NCBI GenBank assembly: GCA_018624035.1
Contig: JAAZUU010000004.1
Coordinates: forward strand, 1 to 44,833
Origin: Rhodobiaceae bacterium
Lineage (GTDB): Bacteria; Pseudomonadota; Alphaproteobacteria; Puniceispirillales; Puniceispirillaceae
Length of the DNA: 44,833 nt
Direction: 5' to 3'
The notes beneath the pieces were generated by a model. It saw only the letters and a list, made by a program, of their open reading frames with translations, was not told where the DNA came from and made no database searches. Positions 23,869 through 32,595 of the stretch are shown here, piece by piece (within the stretch, counting starts at the first letter, position 1; each line of letters opens with the position of its first letter). Both the position numbers and the translations under genes were made by a program.

Positions 23869-24569
23869 TAAACTTTCTCCAGATATATTCGTGCGACGTG
23901 AGCGTCTTCTTCCTGGAACTTTGCTAGCCCAAAACCAACGTTCATATATTTTAGGCGAAGATTAGCGGGATTAATTTTTTGCACTAAATCGTAAGGGTCT
24001 ATGTAACGTCGAAAATGAGGAGGCGCCTTTTTGGGCAGCTGCGAGTCAATTTTGGTTCTAAATTCAGCACAAATCATGGATCCTGTTCCGATAGCGCTGC
24101 TCATCTGATCAAAGAAACGCTGTTCTGTTTGTTCATCCAGTGAATGAAGGAAAAAGCGTGCGTAAACTACACATCGTTCCAGCATATTCTCGTATTTCAT
24201 CAAACATTTTTCAGTCAGACTTGAAAAGTCGAGCTGGTGGGCTTGAACTGTGGTGAGTTTTCTGCGCCTACATTCCATGCTTACCTGTTCAATAGCTGCA
24301 CCTGAGCTGTCAATGGATAGAACATTCTTCCCGTGAGATGCAAAAAAGATGCTGTCCCGACCATTTCCACAGCCACAATCGATGAAATTGTCAAAATCCC
24401 ACATTTCTAACAGGGTCATCGCAGCAAACTGACTTGGTACAAAGGTAGCAAGATTGTTTCTGTAAAAGCCGTTCCAATAGGACTTTTCCGTCTGCGAATT
24501 GGACGGAGCATCACAAATGTCGTCACCATCTGAAACGTAATGGAATTCGTTCAAAGTTCGATCAATCAT
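23868..24569 (-). CDS. Class I SAM-dependent methyltransferase
   Basis: From the ATG at 24569, with GAGG 6 bases upstream, the product has 233 residues; the ORF track extends to a TTG at 24620 that is less convincing. Motif I is FIDCGCGNGRDSIFFASHGK and the acidic end of strand beta-2 is NVLSIDSSGAAIEQV. A motif like QAHQLDFSSL follows. The substrate is unknown; in this operon it may methylate a glycan or its phospho-polyol. It lies between the CDP-glycerol transferase gene (124 bases) and licD-like gene (overlap). Confidence 0.85.
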   Translation of the reverse strand: MIDRTLNEFHYVSDGDDICDAPSNSQTEKSYWNGFYRNNLATFVPSQFAAMTLLEMWDFDNFIDCGCGNGRDSIFFASHGKNVLSIDSSGAAIEQVSMECRRRKLTTVQAHQLDFSSLTEKCLMKYENMLERCVVYARFFLHSLDEQTEQRFFDQMSSAIGTGSMICAEFRTKIDSQLPKKAPPHFRRYIDPYDLVQKINPANLRLKYMNVGFGLAKFQEEDAHVARIYLEKV

Positions 24570-24693
24570 GTTTGCCTCGTGATTGCGAGATGTTCGGTTA
24601 ACAGCCGCGGTGTTGGTCAATTGCGCACTAGATTATCGCCATCTTATAAAGCTGGCTCTTTCTGGTGTTGATGCCGCCAGTGCCATGTTTTTG

Positions 24694-25767
24694 CTATTCA
24701 GCGATCAACGCTGGCGTTTCCAAGGAATGCGCCAGGTTGGCAAGAAATTCTGCGATATCTTCATAGGGCTTGTAGGACGGTTGTTTGACCGACTCCACAA
24801 GCGAGATACGGTTTTTCTCCTCAGCCAACTTGTCAGGATCCATAAGGGTCAGAATTTCATTCCTCAACTTTGCCTCAGGAACCTTGGTGACAAACTCATA
24901 GGGTACATTTGGCATTCTGGCAGGAATTTGGTCAGGGATTTTCCAGTCGGTAACAGCAATCGGCACCGCCCCTACCATTGCTGCCTCAACAAGTGTCGAA
25001 GACTCCTCAGAGACCAGAACATCACACAGAGCAAGGGCCTGAAAGATATCCAATTTAGGATCGAGGATCTCTACATTGTCCCATCTGCCTTCATGTAACA
25101 CGGCCATTTTGTTAACCTGCTCAAGATGCTGGTCGTAGGACTCCGAGTACCATTGCTTGATGTAAATTTTGATGTCGAGGTCGGCAATCGCCTTCAAAAA
25201 GCTGTCTTGACGACCGTCATGTTCCCAGGACGGTGCATATACAACTGAGAGACGCTCATCCTTGCGCTTGGACTCCATCAGTTGAAACTCATCGTAATCG
25301 AGCTTCGGCCATCCCAATACCTTCACCCCTTTCTTGGGGTAGAAGGGATGATCTGGCTGGATGCTGAAGATATTACCTCTAATCAAATCTTCGACAGCGA
25401 CTTCATCAACCAGCTTATTCATCAAAGTAACAACGGCATCAGAAATGAAACTGCCAGCGTACATTTCAGCCCAATGCTTGTTTGGCAAAATACCATAGTC
25501 AAAAGCGCCCCATGGCTCATAACGCCAGAAATTTGGCCATGCGGGGTGAGATTGGCTGAGATCATGGATCATACAAACGGATGTATGTGCAAGGCTGGGA
25601 TTGTTCATGGGCTGGTGTCCCAAGAACAGGCCGACCTGTGACTTGACTGACATTGTCAAATCAACCTTGGGGGCCATTCCGCGTCTTCCCAATGCGTCGA
25701 TGATCTTTTCACAGTGTCTATGATCCGAGCTGTCGGTCGGATAGATGCAAATCGGCCAATTGGACAT
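24694..25767 (-). CDS. CDP-glycerol glycerophosphotransferase-like protein
   Basis: The 357-residue GT-B-like protein resembles the TagB/TagF family (PF04464): SVVYAPSWEHDGRQDSFLKA in the middle, then IKIYIKQW and DVLVSEESSTLVEAAMVGA with VPIAVTDW, matching the SD/SSxxxE polymer-phosphate site. These enzymes move glycerol-phosphate or ribitol-phosphate from a CDP donor to a growing chain. No membrane segment is visible; the family is membrane-associated. The start ATG follows GAGGAAG. A sigma-54 promoter lies upstream, and a TagD-like cytidylyltransferase that could make the CDP donor is transcribed divergently. The exact polyol is not known. Confidence 0.75.
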   Translation of the reverse strand: MSNWPICIYPTDSSDHRHCEKIIDALGRRGMAPKVDLTMSVKSQVGLFLGHQPMNNPSLAHTSVCMIHDLSQSHPAWPNFWRYEPWGAFDYGILPNKHWAEMYAGSFISDAVVTLMNKLVDEVAVEDLIRGNIFSIQPDHPFYPKKGVKVLGWPKLDYDEFQLMESKRKDERLSVVYAPSWEHDGRQDSFLKAIADLDIKIYIKQWYSESYDQHLEQVNKMAVLHEGRWDNVEILDPKLDIFQALALCDVLVSEESSTLVEAAMVGAVPIAVTDWKIPDQIPARMPNVPYEFVTKVPEAKLRNEILTLMDPDKLAEEKNRISLVESVKQPSYKPYEDIAEFLANLAHSLETPALIAE

Positions 25768-25873
25768 GTTTCACTTCCTCAACAAGTCTGTTGTTTCCTA
25801 TTCGGCAAGCTTGCAGCCAGTCGCAATTCGGTCTGGCCGCCTTGGCTAGTCCGCAAGAATTCCAGTCGTGAAT

Positions 25874-25891
25874 GAGCAATAATCATGCCAG
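25874..25891 (-). promoter_or_regulatory. Sigma-54 promoter of the CDP-glycerol transferase operon
   Basis: On the minus strand CTGGCATGATTATTGCTC has GG-N10-GC spacing. It differs at only 2 of 18 positions from the promoter of the GT-A-like gene at 9.8 kb, and the shared block extends 3 bases further. It should drive the transferase, methyltransferase and licD-like genes. The 334-base intergenic region also holds the divergent promoter at 26039; I see no gene there. Confidence 0.85.
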
Positions 25892-26038
25892 CGGTGTTGT
25901 TGACCCGGTTATCGCCGATGAATTGCGTCTGCCTCGAGTTTTGGATTGGTCGTAAAACACTGATCACTCTGTATAAAGTTCGCTGATGGAAAATGTGTTA
26001 CCAGTCCGATCAACGCGACTGAAGACAACATCTGAGGA

Positions 26039-26055
26039 TTGGCATGAATAGTGCA
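26039..26055 (+). promoter_or_regulatory. Sigma-54 promoter of the cytidylyltransferase
   Basis: TTGGCATGAATAGTGCA has GG-N10-GC spacing; the -12 box is GTGC instead of TTGC. The ORF track start at 26051 lies inside it, which supports the ATG at 26102. Confidence 0.65.
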
Positions 26056-26101
26056 GCAGTGTGGTGGTAACCAAATGCTCATATCAGGCGGGAGCAGTGA
26101 G

Positions 26102-26527
26102 ATGGAATTTGATGCATCCAGAAGATTGATGGTGGATATGTCTGCGACGATCATCCACCATGGTCATATCCGGTTGTTGGCCAAAGCAAATCAAATCGGC
26201 TCTGTGATTGTGGGGCTTGCGACAGATGATGAAGTCTTGAAATGGAAAGGCTACGTCCCGGAACTGGCTTTTGAGCACCGCAAGGAAATTCTGGCGAGTA
26301 TTCGGTATGTTTCGGATGTCGTCGCATCTCCATGGCTGATTGATGAAGCGCATTTAGACCGTCACAACATCGACTACCTTGTTCATGGAGATGATTGCGC
26401 AAATCCCATACCTAGGGAGCGGCAGTTGATTTTCGCTAGAACCGAGAATATTTCATCTTCAGTCATTCGTGACCGAACCCTCAAGCTTCGCCCGAATTCA
26501 GGCAGCAGGCTGCGATTTGCTGTGTGA
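26102..26527 (+). CDS. TagD-like cytidylyltransferase (CDP-polyol synthesis)
   Basis: The 141-residue protein fits the small cytidylyltransferase family (glycerol-3-phosphate cytidylyltransferase, TagD type). The nucleotide-binding HxGH is H19-H-G-H22. Other conserved parts are VGLATDDEV, the KEILASIRYVSDVV helix (around 61-74), YLVHGDD and the RTENISSS loop (113-120), which aligns with RTEGIST in TagD. It likely activates glycerol-phosphate or a similar phospho-alcohol with CTP. Related enzymes act on phosphoethanolamine-type or other substrates, so the substrate is inferred from the divergent CDP-glycerol transferase. GGGAG precedes the ATG. The broken RgpF-type gene follows. Confidence 0.82.
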   Translation: MEFDASRRLMVDMSATIIHHGHIRLLAKANQIGSVIVGLATDDEVLKWKGYVPELAFEHRKEILASIRYVSDVVASPWLIDEAHLDRHNIDYLVHGDDCANPIPRERQLIFARTENISSSVIRDRTLKLRPNSGSRLRFAV

Positions 26528-26581
26528 AAGATTGGGAAAACGGTGTTTCAATAAGCAGCGCTCTTGGTGGCGCAATTCCGT

Positions 26582-27351
26582 CACCTTGGCCGACTACAAA
26601 GGAATACGGTAAGCTTCATCGAAATGGTGCAACTCGATTTTGATCGAAACATTTTGATATCGACCAATCTCTAGGACAGCGAGAGTCTCAAAGTTTCGTC
26701 TGCCTGTGAAGTTTTTGTGCGAGACAATACAGGCTACGATTTCTATTCCTACCGGACCGGCATTCTGCCGTTGCTTGCAGAAAACTGCGCCTTTCAAATC
26801 ACCTTGATGAACACAAGCTTCATAATTCTGGAGCTAGAAAAACTGATCGGCAATTATGTCGAAGCCACGCGGCATTTTTTACCAAGCGACTTTTACCAAG
26901 CGACGTCTATGGGCTGACAATATCACAGGAGCATTTCCCTTATATCGAGAGCTTTCTGATGACCCTGTCAGCGTCGCTCTGAAGCCAAGAGCCATTCATC
27001 GGCTGGTGGCAGCAGATTGAAACGGTGAATGATCGGTAAGAGGTCATCAACAGATGTCAGATCGAGTTGAGCCTGTTTATGACTGCGAAGGGACTCTCGC
27101 TCTTATCCGCGTTTGACCATCCACCAGACGCACCCATTCTCAATCCGACCCATGGATTGGCCAGAGCGCTCTTCGACGCATTTGTTGTCGTTAAAATCGA
27201 AACATACAGGCAGAACCCGCATCAACTCGACTTGAGTTTCCTGCGGTATGACAATGTGAAGGCACGGCACGCCTTGCTGGAAAAGGCATGCGGATTTAGG
27301 CGATCTTTCCACCCGCCCTGCCTGATGAATGCCAGATGGCACTTGGCATAG
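26582..27351 (+). pseudogene. Broken RgpF-like (rhamnan synthesis F) gene
   Basis: Stitched across frames, this region reads as an RgpF-family protein. One frame gives FDRNILISTNL, a TAG, then VRDNTGYDFYSYRTGILPLL and ITLMNTSFII. A frameshift near 26905 leads to YGLTISQEHFPYIESFLM, then TGA, FIGWWQQIETVNDR, TAA, EVINRCQIELSLFM and finally NPTHGLARALF with YRQNPHQLDL. This is the order of conserved RgpF blocks. At least three in-frame stops and one frameshift make it nonfunctional. The N-terminus looks truncated. It lies just after the TagD-like gene, so the operon once had one more glycan enzyme. Readings of the ORF track at 26717 and 27067 are its fragments. Confidence 0.75.
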
Positions 27352-27359
27352 AAATTGCT
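27343..27359 (+). promoter_or_regulatory. Sigma-54 promoter of the conserved hypothetical gene
   Basis: TTGGCATAGAAATTGCT has GG-N10-GC spacing and matches the RpoN consensus. It overlaps the last codons of the RgpF pseudogene. The start site near 27370 leaves about 22 bases before the ATG at 27392. Confidence 0.8.
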
Positions 27360-27391
27360 GCTTCACTGTGCAAAACCTTGAGGGCAGCGCC

Positions 27392-28330
27392 ATGATAGAC
27401 ACCAAAACCATCAGGCTTTTCCAGATATATTACGATGATGTTTCCTATGGATCCATCCAATCAGGTTTTGAGCCCCTTGATAATTGCGATGGTCCTAAGG
27501 AATTCCGTGAGATCGTGCCGATCTTCAAATATCTAAAGGAAAATGACTTTGATGACCATGAATGGCTGGGTTTCTTTTCTCCCAAGTTCGCAGACAAGAC
27601 AGGTCTTGGCGCGGAGGATGTTCTGGCAGAGGTGACAGGACTGGCGGACGATATCGATGCCTGTCTTTTTACGTCACAATGGTCTGAGATCGCATTTTTC
27701 CAGAACATCTGGGAGCATGGCGAATATTGCCACCCCGGTCTAACTGGACTGTGCCAGATGCTTGCGGACCGCGCTGGTTATAACATCGATCTCATGAAAT
27801 CTGTTTCCACTTTAAACAGTTCCGTATTCAGCCATTACATTGTGGCGAGGGGTAAGTTCTGGCGGGAGTGGCGCCGTATTGTTGAAATCTATCTCACGAT
27901 GATCAGTGAGAATGATGAATTGTTCATATTGGAAACGCTTCATGACGGTGTTGCATTAAGCATGCATCCCTTCATTGTCGAGCGCGTGCCATCGATGATT
28001 CTTCAGGATACCAAGTTCCGCGCAATCGCGTCTGACCGTGTGCTTTGTAGATCAAGCAATTTCATTAATCAAATGCTAAACCCTCACGCTCAGTGGGCAA
28101 GAGAACTGACAGACAGCATGTCAGAGCACCTTCTCTCAGCTGATCGAATGAAAATGGCTTATGCGGCCTCGGGTGAGAATAAGTATCTCGATGAGTATTG
28201 GCGGTTTCGCCTGTGGGCGCCGGCACGGTCGGGCCATATCAACCTGACGGAATGCGCATTGAGTTACATTCGTGAAAGATGCCATCACGCAACGATGAAC
28301 GGCATCGTTATGCGTGATGCGGCTGCCTAA
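27392..28330 (+). CDS. Conserved hypothetical protein of glycan loci
   Basis: From the ATG at 27392 (GAGGG about 8 bases upstream; the ORF track start at 27329 precedes the promoter) it has 312 residues. I recognise the N-terminal style (LFQIYYDD, then GFEPLDN, EWLGFFSPKFADKTGL) from hypothetical proteins found with polysaccharide genes, but I know of no assigned function. No signal peptide or membrane segment is visible. It is soluble, with aromatic-rich segments such as KFWREWRRIVEIYLTM. It may act on flagellar glycan or its precursor because it has its own flagellar-type promoter. It converges with a small minus-strand ORF. Confidence 0.7.
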   Translation: MIDTKTIRLFQIYYDDVSYGSIQSGFEPLDNCDGPKEFREIVPIFKYLKENDFDDHEWLGFFSPKFADKTGLGAEDVLAEVTGLADDIDACLFTSQWSEIAFFQNIWEHGEYCHPGLTGLCQMLADRAGYNIDLMKSVSTLNSSVFSHYIVARGKFWREWRRIVEIYLTMISENDELFILETLHDGVALSMHPFIVERVPSMILQDTKFRAIASDRVLCRSSNFINQMLNPHAQWARELTDSMSEHLLSADRMKMAYAASGENKYLDEYWRFRLWAPARSGHINLTECALSYIRERCHHATMNGIVMRDAAA

Positions 28331-28355
28331 AATCACGCCAATCTGTGCGCTGGCT

Positions 28356-28715
28356 TTACGCCAGGATGTTGAGCTGATTCCTGAAGCGCGGCGCGTCTGC
28401 CATTAGGTTCGAGGTGCGCGCCATGCGTGTCGCCATCACATTGTGCTGGAACTGCGGGGCCAGCAGTGTGCGTGCCTCAAGCGCCCGTTCGGCGGTCACA
28501 GTTGATGGTGCCAGCCGTGGATTGACCAATACCGGACGCTGCTGCGGATAATCGCGTGCCATCGCGTGTGACGCGTCCAGCGGCGACAACTGTCGCCCCG
28601 CCGAAGTGTTGGATGGCATGAAATTTGCAGAGAAAAAGCTGGTTTCTCGGCTCTTGCTGTCGGGACCGAATGTAGGTGCAGGCGCGAACGGAGATGGCAG
28701 AGCAACCGGGAACAT
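28356..28715 (-). CDS. Small hypothetical ORF, proline-rich start
   Basis: A 119-residue ORF from the ATG at 28715 (the ORF track uses a TTG two codons earlier). The N-terminal part is rich in Pro, Phe and Ser; the C-terminal part is more regular, ending MARTSNLMADAPRFRNQLNI-type helix. No ribosome site is clear and no known family is recognised. It fills the only gap between the conserved hypothetical gene and fliS, so it may be real, but a non-coding interpretation remains possible. Confidence 0.4.
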   Translation of the reverse strand: MFPVALPSPFAPAPTFGPDSKSRETSFFSANFMPSNTSAGRQLSPLDASHAMARDYPQQRPVLVNPRLAPSTVTAERALEARTLLAPQFQHNVMATRMARTSNLMADAPRFRNQLNILA

Positions 28716-28764
28716 TCCCAAGCTTTACCAAAAACCGGCCTGTTTGGGAAGACTCGTAGTTTTT

Positions 28765-28781
28765 TGGGCCGTGATCTGGCT
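28765..28781 (+). promoter_or_regulatory. Possible weak sigma-54 promoter of fliS
   Basis: TTGGGCCGTGATCTGGCTC keeps GG-N10-GC spacing (GG 28767-28768, GC 28779-28780), but the -24 box lacks CA and the -12 box reads TGGC. It lies only about 17 bases before the fliS ATG. Confidence 0.3.
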
Positions 28782-28797
28782 CATTTAGAGGACCGGC

Positions 28798-29196
28798 ATG
28801 AATTCTCTGAAATCTCTCAAGGCCTATACCAGTGTCGATCGCCATTCCGCTGCGGAGGCCGAAGACACCCACGCGATGATTACAACATTGTTCGACGAGT
28901 TGCTCCGCCGCATGCGGAATTTCAGCCAGAATATTGCTGGAGACGGCGAGGCGCTTCAGGCTCGCAACGAGAGCTATGCCAAATCGTTGGCGATCCTCCA
29001 TGCGTTGCAATCTTGCCTTGATTTCGACAATGGCGGCGAAATTGCTGAAAACCTGTTTCGGCTTTACGAGTTCGCTCGCCAACAGCTTCTGGCCTCCTTC
29101 CAAACAGGTGAGGTCGAACGTGTTGATGCGGCGATCGACTCAATTTCTGAAATCAGGGAGGCATGGAATTCCATGGACAGGGCAAATTCCAGATAA
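28798..29196 (+). CDS. fliS: Flagellin export chaperone FliS
   Basis: The 132-residue, helical, cytoplasmic protein keeps flagellin unfolded for export. It has the N-terminal AYTSVDRHSAAEAEDTHAMI pattern and LFDELLRRM, then YAKSLAILHALQSCLDFDNGG and the LYEFARQQLLAS helix with IREAW near the end, as in FliS. AGAGG precedes the ATG. The following gene is a fliT-like ORF. Its flagellin client is 16 kb away on the opposite strand. Confidence 0.9.
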   Translation: MNSLKSLKAYTSVDRHSAAEAEDTHAMITTLFDELLRRMRNFSQNIAGDGEALQARNESYAKSLAILHALQSCLDFDNGGEIAENLFRLYEFARQQLLASFQTGEVERVDAAIDSISEIREAWNSMDRANSR

Positions 29197-29282
29197 TCCT
29201 GTCTCTGATAGAACCAAGCTACTGACGCGCGCCAGACAGTGCCTGATAAACAAAGCGTGATTCCGAAAGAGTCAACAACATC

Positions 29283-29573
29283 ATGAACAAGACCGAATTC
29301 ATCACCACGCTGTATGCCCTTAATGCGGATATTCGCGCGGCAATTGCCGACGGTAATTTCGACGAGGTGCGTCGCATTGACGGGCGGCGGCAGGAGTTGT
29401 TGCACCGGCTGGCCGCAGAAGAGGCGCCGGATGGCAATGAGAATTTCTTTGAATGTCTTGAAGGGTTCTCCAGCGAGGTTGCCGAGAATATCAAGCAGGT
29501 GGAAAAGCAGTTCGCTGGATTTTCCCGCCGCGCCAGCGGCAAATTTAAGGTGCTTGACGGCTACCGTATCTAA
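29283..29573 (+). CDS. FliT-like small flagellar protein
   Basis: The 96-residue helical protein follows fliS by 86 bases. It resembles FliT-type chaperones in size, charge and position, with an LxxLDxRRQELLxRL-like segment (here RRIDGRRQELLHRLAAEE) and the helix VAENIKQVEKQFAGF. FliT proteins hold FliD and influence flagellar regulators. Sequence similarity is weak, so this is inferred mainly from gene order. It is convergent with the FleQ-like gene. Confidence 0.55.
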   Translation: MNKTEFITTLYALNADIRAAIADGNFDEVRRIDGRRQELLHRLAAEEAPDGNENFFECLEGFSSEVAENIKQVEKQFAGFSRRASGKFKVLDGYRI

Positions 29574-29595
29574 CGGATTGTTGGCGCTGCCAGCT

Positions 29596-30711
<1,116 letters not shown>

Positions 30712-30740
30712 CCGGGAGAACAGCGAAACATGCGATAGGC

Positions 30741-30842
30741 GTCAATATTTTGGAGGACAATAGCGATATCACCGCCGACTTGTCAAAATTTTGATGTCGT
30801 AACCCGTTGATAACGGAGTTCTGCGCGTTTGACTCGTGTCAA
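30741..30842. promoter_or_regulatory. Cluster of GTCAA-type boxes between the two activator genes
   Basis: GTCAATATTTTGGA (30741-30754), the dyad-containing GTCAAAATTTTGAT (30782-30795), TTGACTCGTGTCAA (30829-30842, a perfect inverted repeat) resemble the GTCAAT-N2-ATTGAC FleQ box described for Pseudomonas. TCAAAATTTTGA is itself a perfect 12-bp palindrome. They lie 130-230 bases upstream of the fleT sigma-54 promoter, a good distance for an enhancer. Another dyad, CCGTT-GAT-AACGG (30804-30816), lies among them. The rest of the 315-base intergenic region is A/T-rich and holds no gene. Confidence 0.5.
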
Positions 30843-30970
30843 TGCGTTCGCAATGCCGGCCAGACTGCCTGCATTGATATGACAGTTCAAAAAATTAATA
30901 CATTTTTAACTTATTAAATTCATATAGTTAGTTCGATTACCCCTTTTTTCTTTCTGGTAGGCCTGTCGAA

Positions 30971-30987
30971 CTGGCAGGCTTCTTGCC
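30971..30987 (+). promoter_or_regulatory. Sigma-54 promoter of fleT-fliEFGHIJ
   Basis: CTGGCAGGCTTCTTGCC has GG-N10-GC spacing and matches the RpoN consensus apart from one -24 base. The start near 30998 leaves a leader of about 28 bases to the ATG. Confidence 0.85.
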
Positions 30988-31026
30988 TGTGCCCTGGCAG
31001 AGAAAACTCCGCTTGAGGCACACACC

Positions 31027-32205
31027 ATGAGCACCATTCGCCTTGAACATGACAAATTCGCCGCTGCACCGCTTTTGGCCGAATTGTTGACTGACCGCAT
31101 GCTGACCGTCACCGAGGCGGGAAGTGAGGCTGTCGGCGATCTGAAATCGACAACCTTTGTTCTCAGCGCCGCCTATGAGGCCGCCATTGGCGGCGAGGAT
31201 GCCGCGGTGGCAAGAGGGCGCGCCCTTCGCGCCGGTCGCATGATGGTCATCGAAGAGGATGCGCCGGCATTCACGATAACCGAGATGCTTGGTGGCAAGC
31301 TCATCCGCCTTGCTCTGCCGAAGGCAACCTCTGACGGCATTGCGGACCAGTATGGTCTGCAGCTGGTGGCAACGTTGCTGTCTGATGAGCGCACTGTCGC
31401 CTGCGGAGACCGTGTCAGCCGCGACCTTCTGGGGCTGGCACGCCGGGTTGCGAAAACCGACGTCACGGTGTTCATCAACGGGCCAACCGGCACCGGCAAG
31501 GAGGTTCTTGCCAAATTCATCCATAACCATTCCGAACGTGCCGATGCTCCCTTTGTCGCCGTGAATTGCGCTGCCATTCCTGACAACATGCTTGAGGCGA
31601 TTCTCTTCGGGCATGAAAAAGGGGCGTTTACAGGCGCGTCAACGGCGAACAAGGGTATTTTCCGGGCGGCCGATGGTGGCACGCTGCTGCTTGACGAGAT
31701 TTCCGAAATGCCGATGGCGCTACAGGCAAAGCTTCTTCGTGCGTTGCAGGAAAAGGCGGTGACACCCATTGGCTCGCAAACCGACATTCCGGTCGATGTG
31801 CGTGTTGTCGCCACGACCAACCGCAACATGGCCGAGGAAATCCGCGCCGGGAATTTCCGCGAGGATCTGTATTACAGACTGAATGTGTTTCCACTGAACA
31901 CCGTGGCGCTTGCCGACCGGGTCGACGACGTTGTTCCGGTAGCGACCTTCCTGTTGCAGCGGCATGTGAAGTCCACGGGTGACATGCCCTGGCTTGACCG
32001 GGGTGCGGTCAACGCGCTTCGCGGCTACAGCTGGCCCGGCAATGTTCGCGAGTTGGAAAATGTCCTGCAGCGTGCGCTTGTCCTCGCCGAGGATGGCGTC
32101 ATCACCGCTGGTGACATTCTGATCGACTGCGCGCTTCAGGATGTGCCTGTCGGCCCGCAGCGGACCATGATTGACGCCTTCCGCCAGAGCGCGGCGCAGG
32201 CCTGA
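31027..32205 (+). CDS. fleT: Sigma-54 activator without DNA-binding domain, FleT-like
   Basis: The 392-residue protein has an unrecognised N-terminal region (1-120) and a complete AAA+ core: GPTGTGKE (152-159), GAFTGA (199-204), TLLLDEISEMP and the [15 protein letters not shown] block. After residue 355 it ends without a Fis-type helix-turn-helix. Such an activator would need a partner to find DNA; the divergent FleQ-like protein is the obvious one, as known for FleT of R. sphaeroides from memory. It heads the fliE-J operon, with fliE 24 bases downstream. A FlbD relative that lost its tail is an alternative reading. Confidence 0.82.
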   Translation: MSTIRLEHDKFAAAPLLAELLTDRMLTVTEAGSEAVGDLKSTTFVLSAAYEAAIGGEDAAVARGRALRAGRMMVIEEDAPAFTITEMLGGKLIRLALPKATSDGIADQYGLQLVATLLSDERTVACGDRVSRDLLGLARRVAKTDVTVFINGPTGTGKEVLAKFIHNHSERADAPFVAVNCAAIPDNMLEAILFGHEKGAFTGASTANKGIFRAADGGTLLLDEISEMPMALQAKLLRALQEKAVTPIGSQTDIPVDVRVVATTNRNMAEEIRAGNFREDLYYRLNVFPLNTVALADRVDDVVPVATFLLQRHVKSTGDMPWLDRGAVNALRGYSWPGNVRELENVLQRALVLAEDGVITAGDILIDCALQDVPVGPQRTMIDAFRQSAAQA

Positions 32206-32229
32206 ACAGGGATAGCGAGGTAGAGTGAG

Positions 32230-32544
32230 ATGACCACGATTGGCCCCATTGGAAGCGGTGTTGGTTCCGCCCATGCACAGGTGCTTAAACGCGCCCAGGA
32301 AGCCCTTCAGACCGAGCCACAATCACAGGCATTCGGTGAGCGTATCACCAACGCCATTGATCAGGTGGCCGAGGCCCAGAACCGGACCGCAAATCTGGTC
32401 AAGGCCTACGAAATGGGCATGGAAAATGATATCAGCAAGGTGATGATCAACCAGCAGGTCTCGTCACTTGGTTTTCAGTTGACCCTGAATGTCCGCAACA
32501 AGGTACTCAGCGCCTACAAGGACATCATGAACATGCCGGTCTGA
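32230..32544 (+). CDS. fliE: Flagellar hook-basal body protein FliE
   Basis: The 104-residue protein links the MS ring to the rod and is an early export substrate. The C-terminus shows the FliE signature ISKVMINQQVSSLGFQLTL followed by VRNKVLSAYKDIMNMPV. Length is normal. GAGG precedes the ATG. It directly follows the FleT-like gene, and fliF follows after 51 bases, as in many fliEFGHIJ operons. Confidence 0.93.
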   Translation: MTTIGPIGSGVGSAHAQVLKRAQEALQTEPQSQAFGERITNAIDQVAEAQNRTANLVKAYEMGMENDISKVMINQQVSSLGFQLTLNVRNKVLSAYKDIMNMPV

Positions 32545-32595
32545 ATGATCGGACCCCTTGCATTATAACGCATATCAAAGACGGGAAGCAAACCG

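Noticed and set aside
26051-26101. Earlier ATG of the cytidylyltransferase
   Set aside because: It lies within the sigma-54 candidate, and the extra residues do not resemble TagD N-termini.
28356-28715. Small minus-strand ORF as a known flagellar protein
   Set aside because: No family motif supports a flagellar name, so it is listed only as hypothetical.
28477-29103. 208-residue minus-strand ORF
   Set aside because: It lies opposite fliS, has no recognisable motif, and fliS is clearly coding on the other strand.
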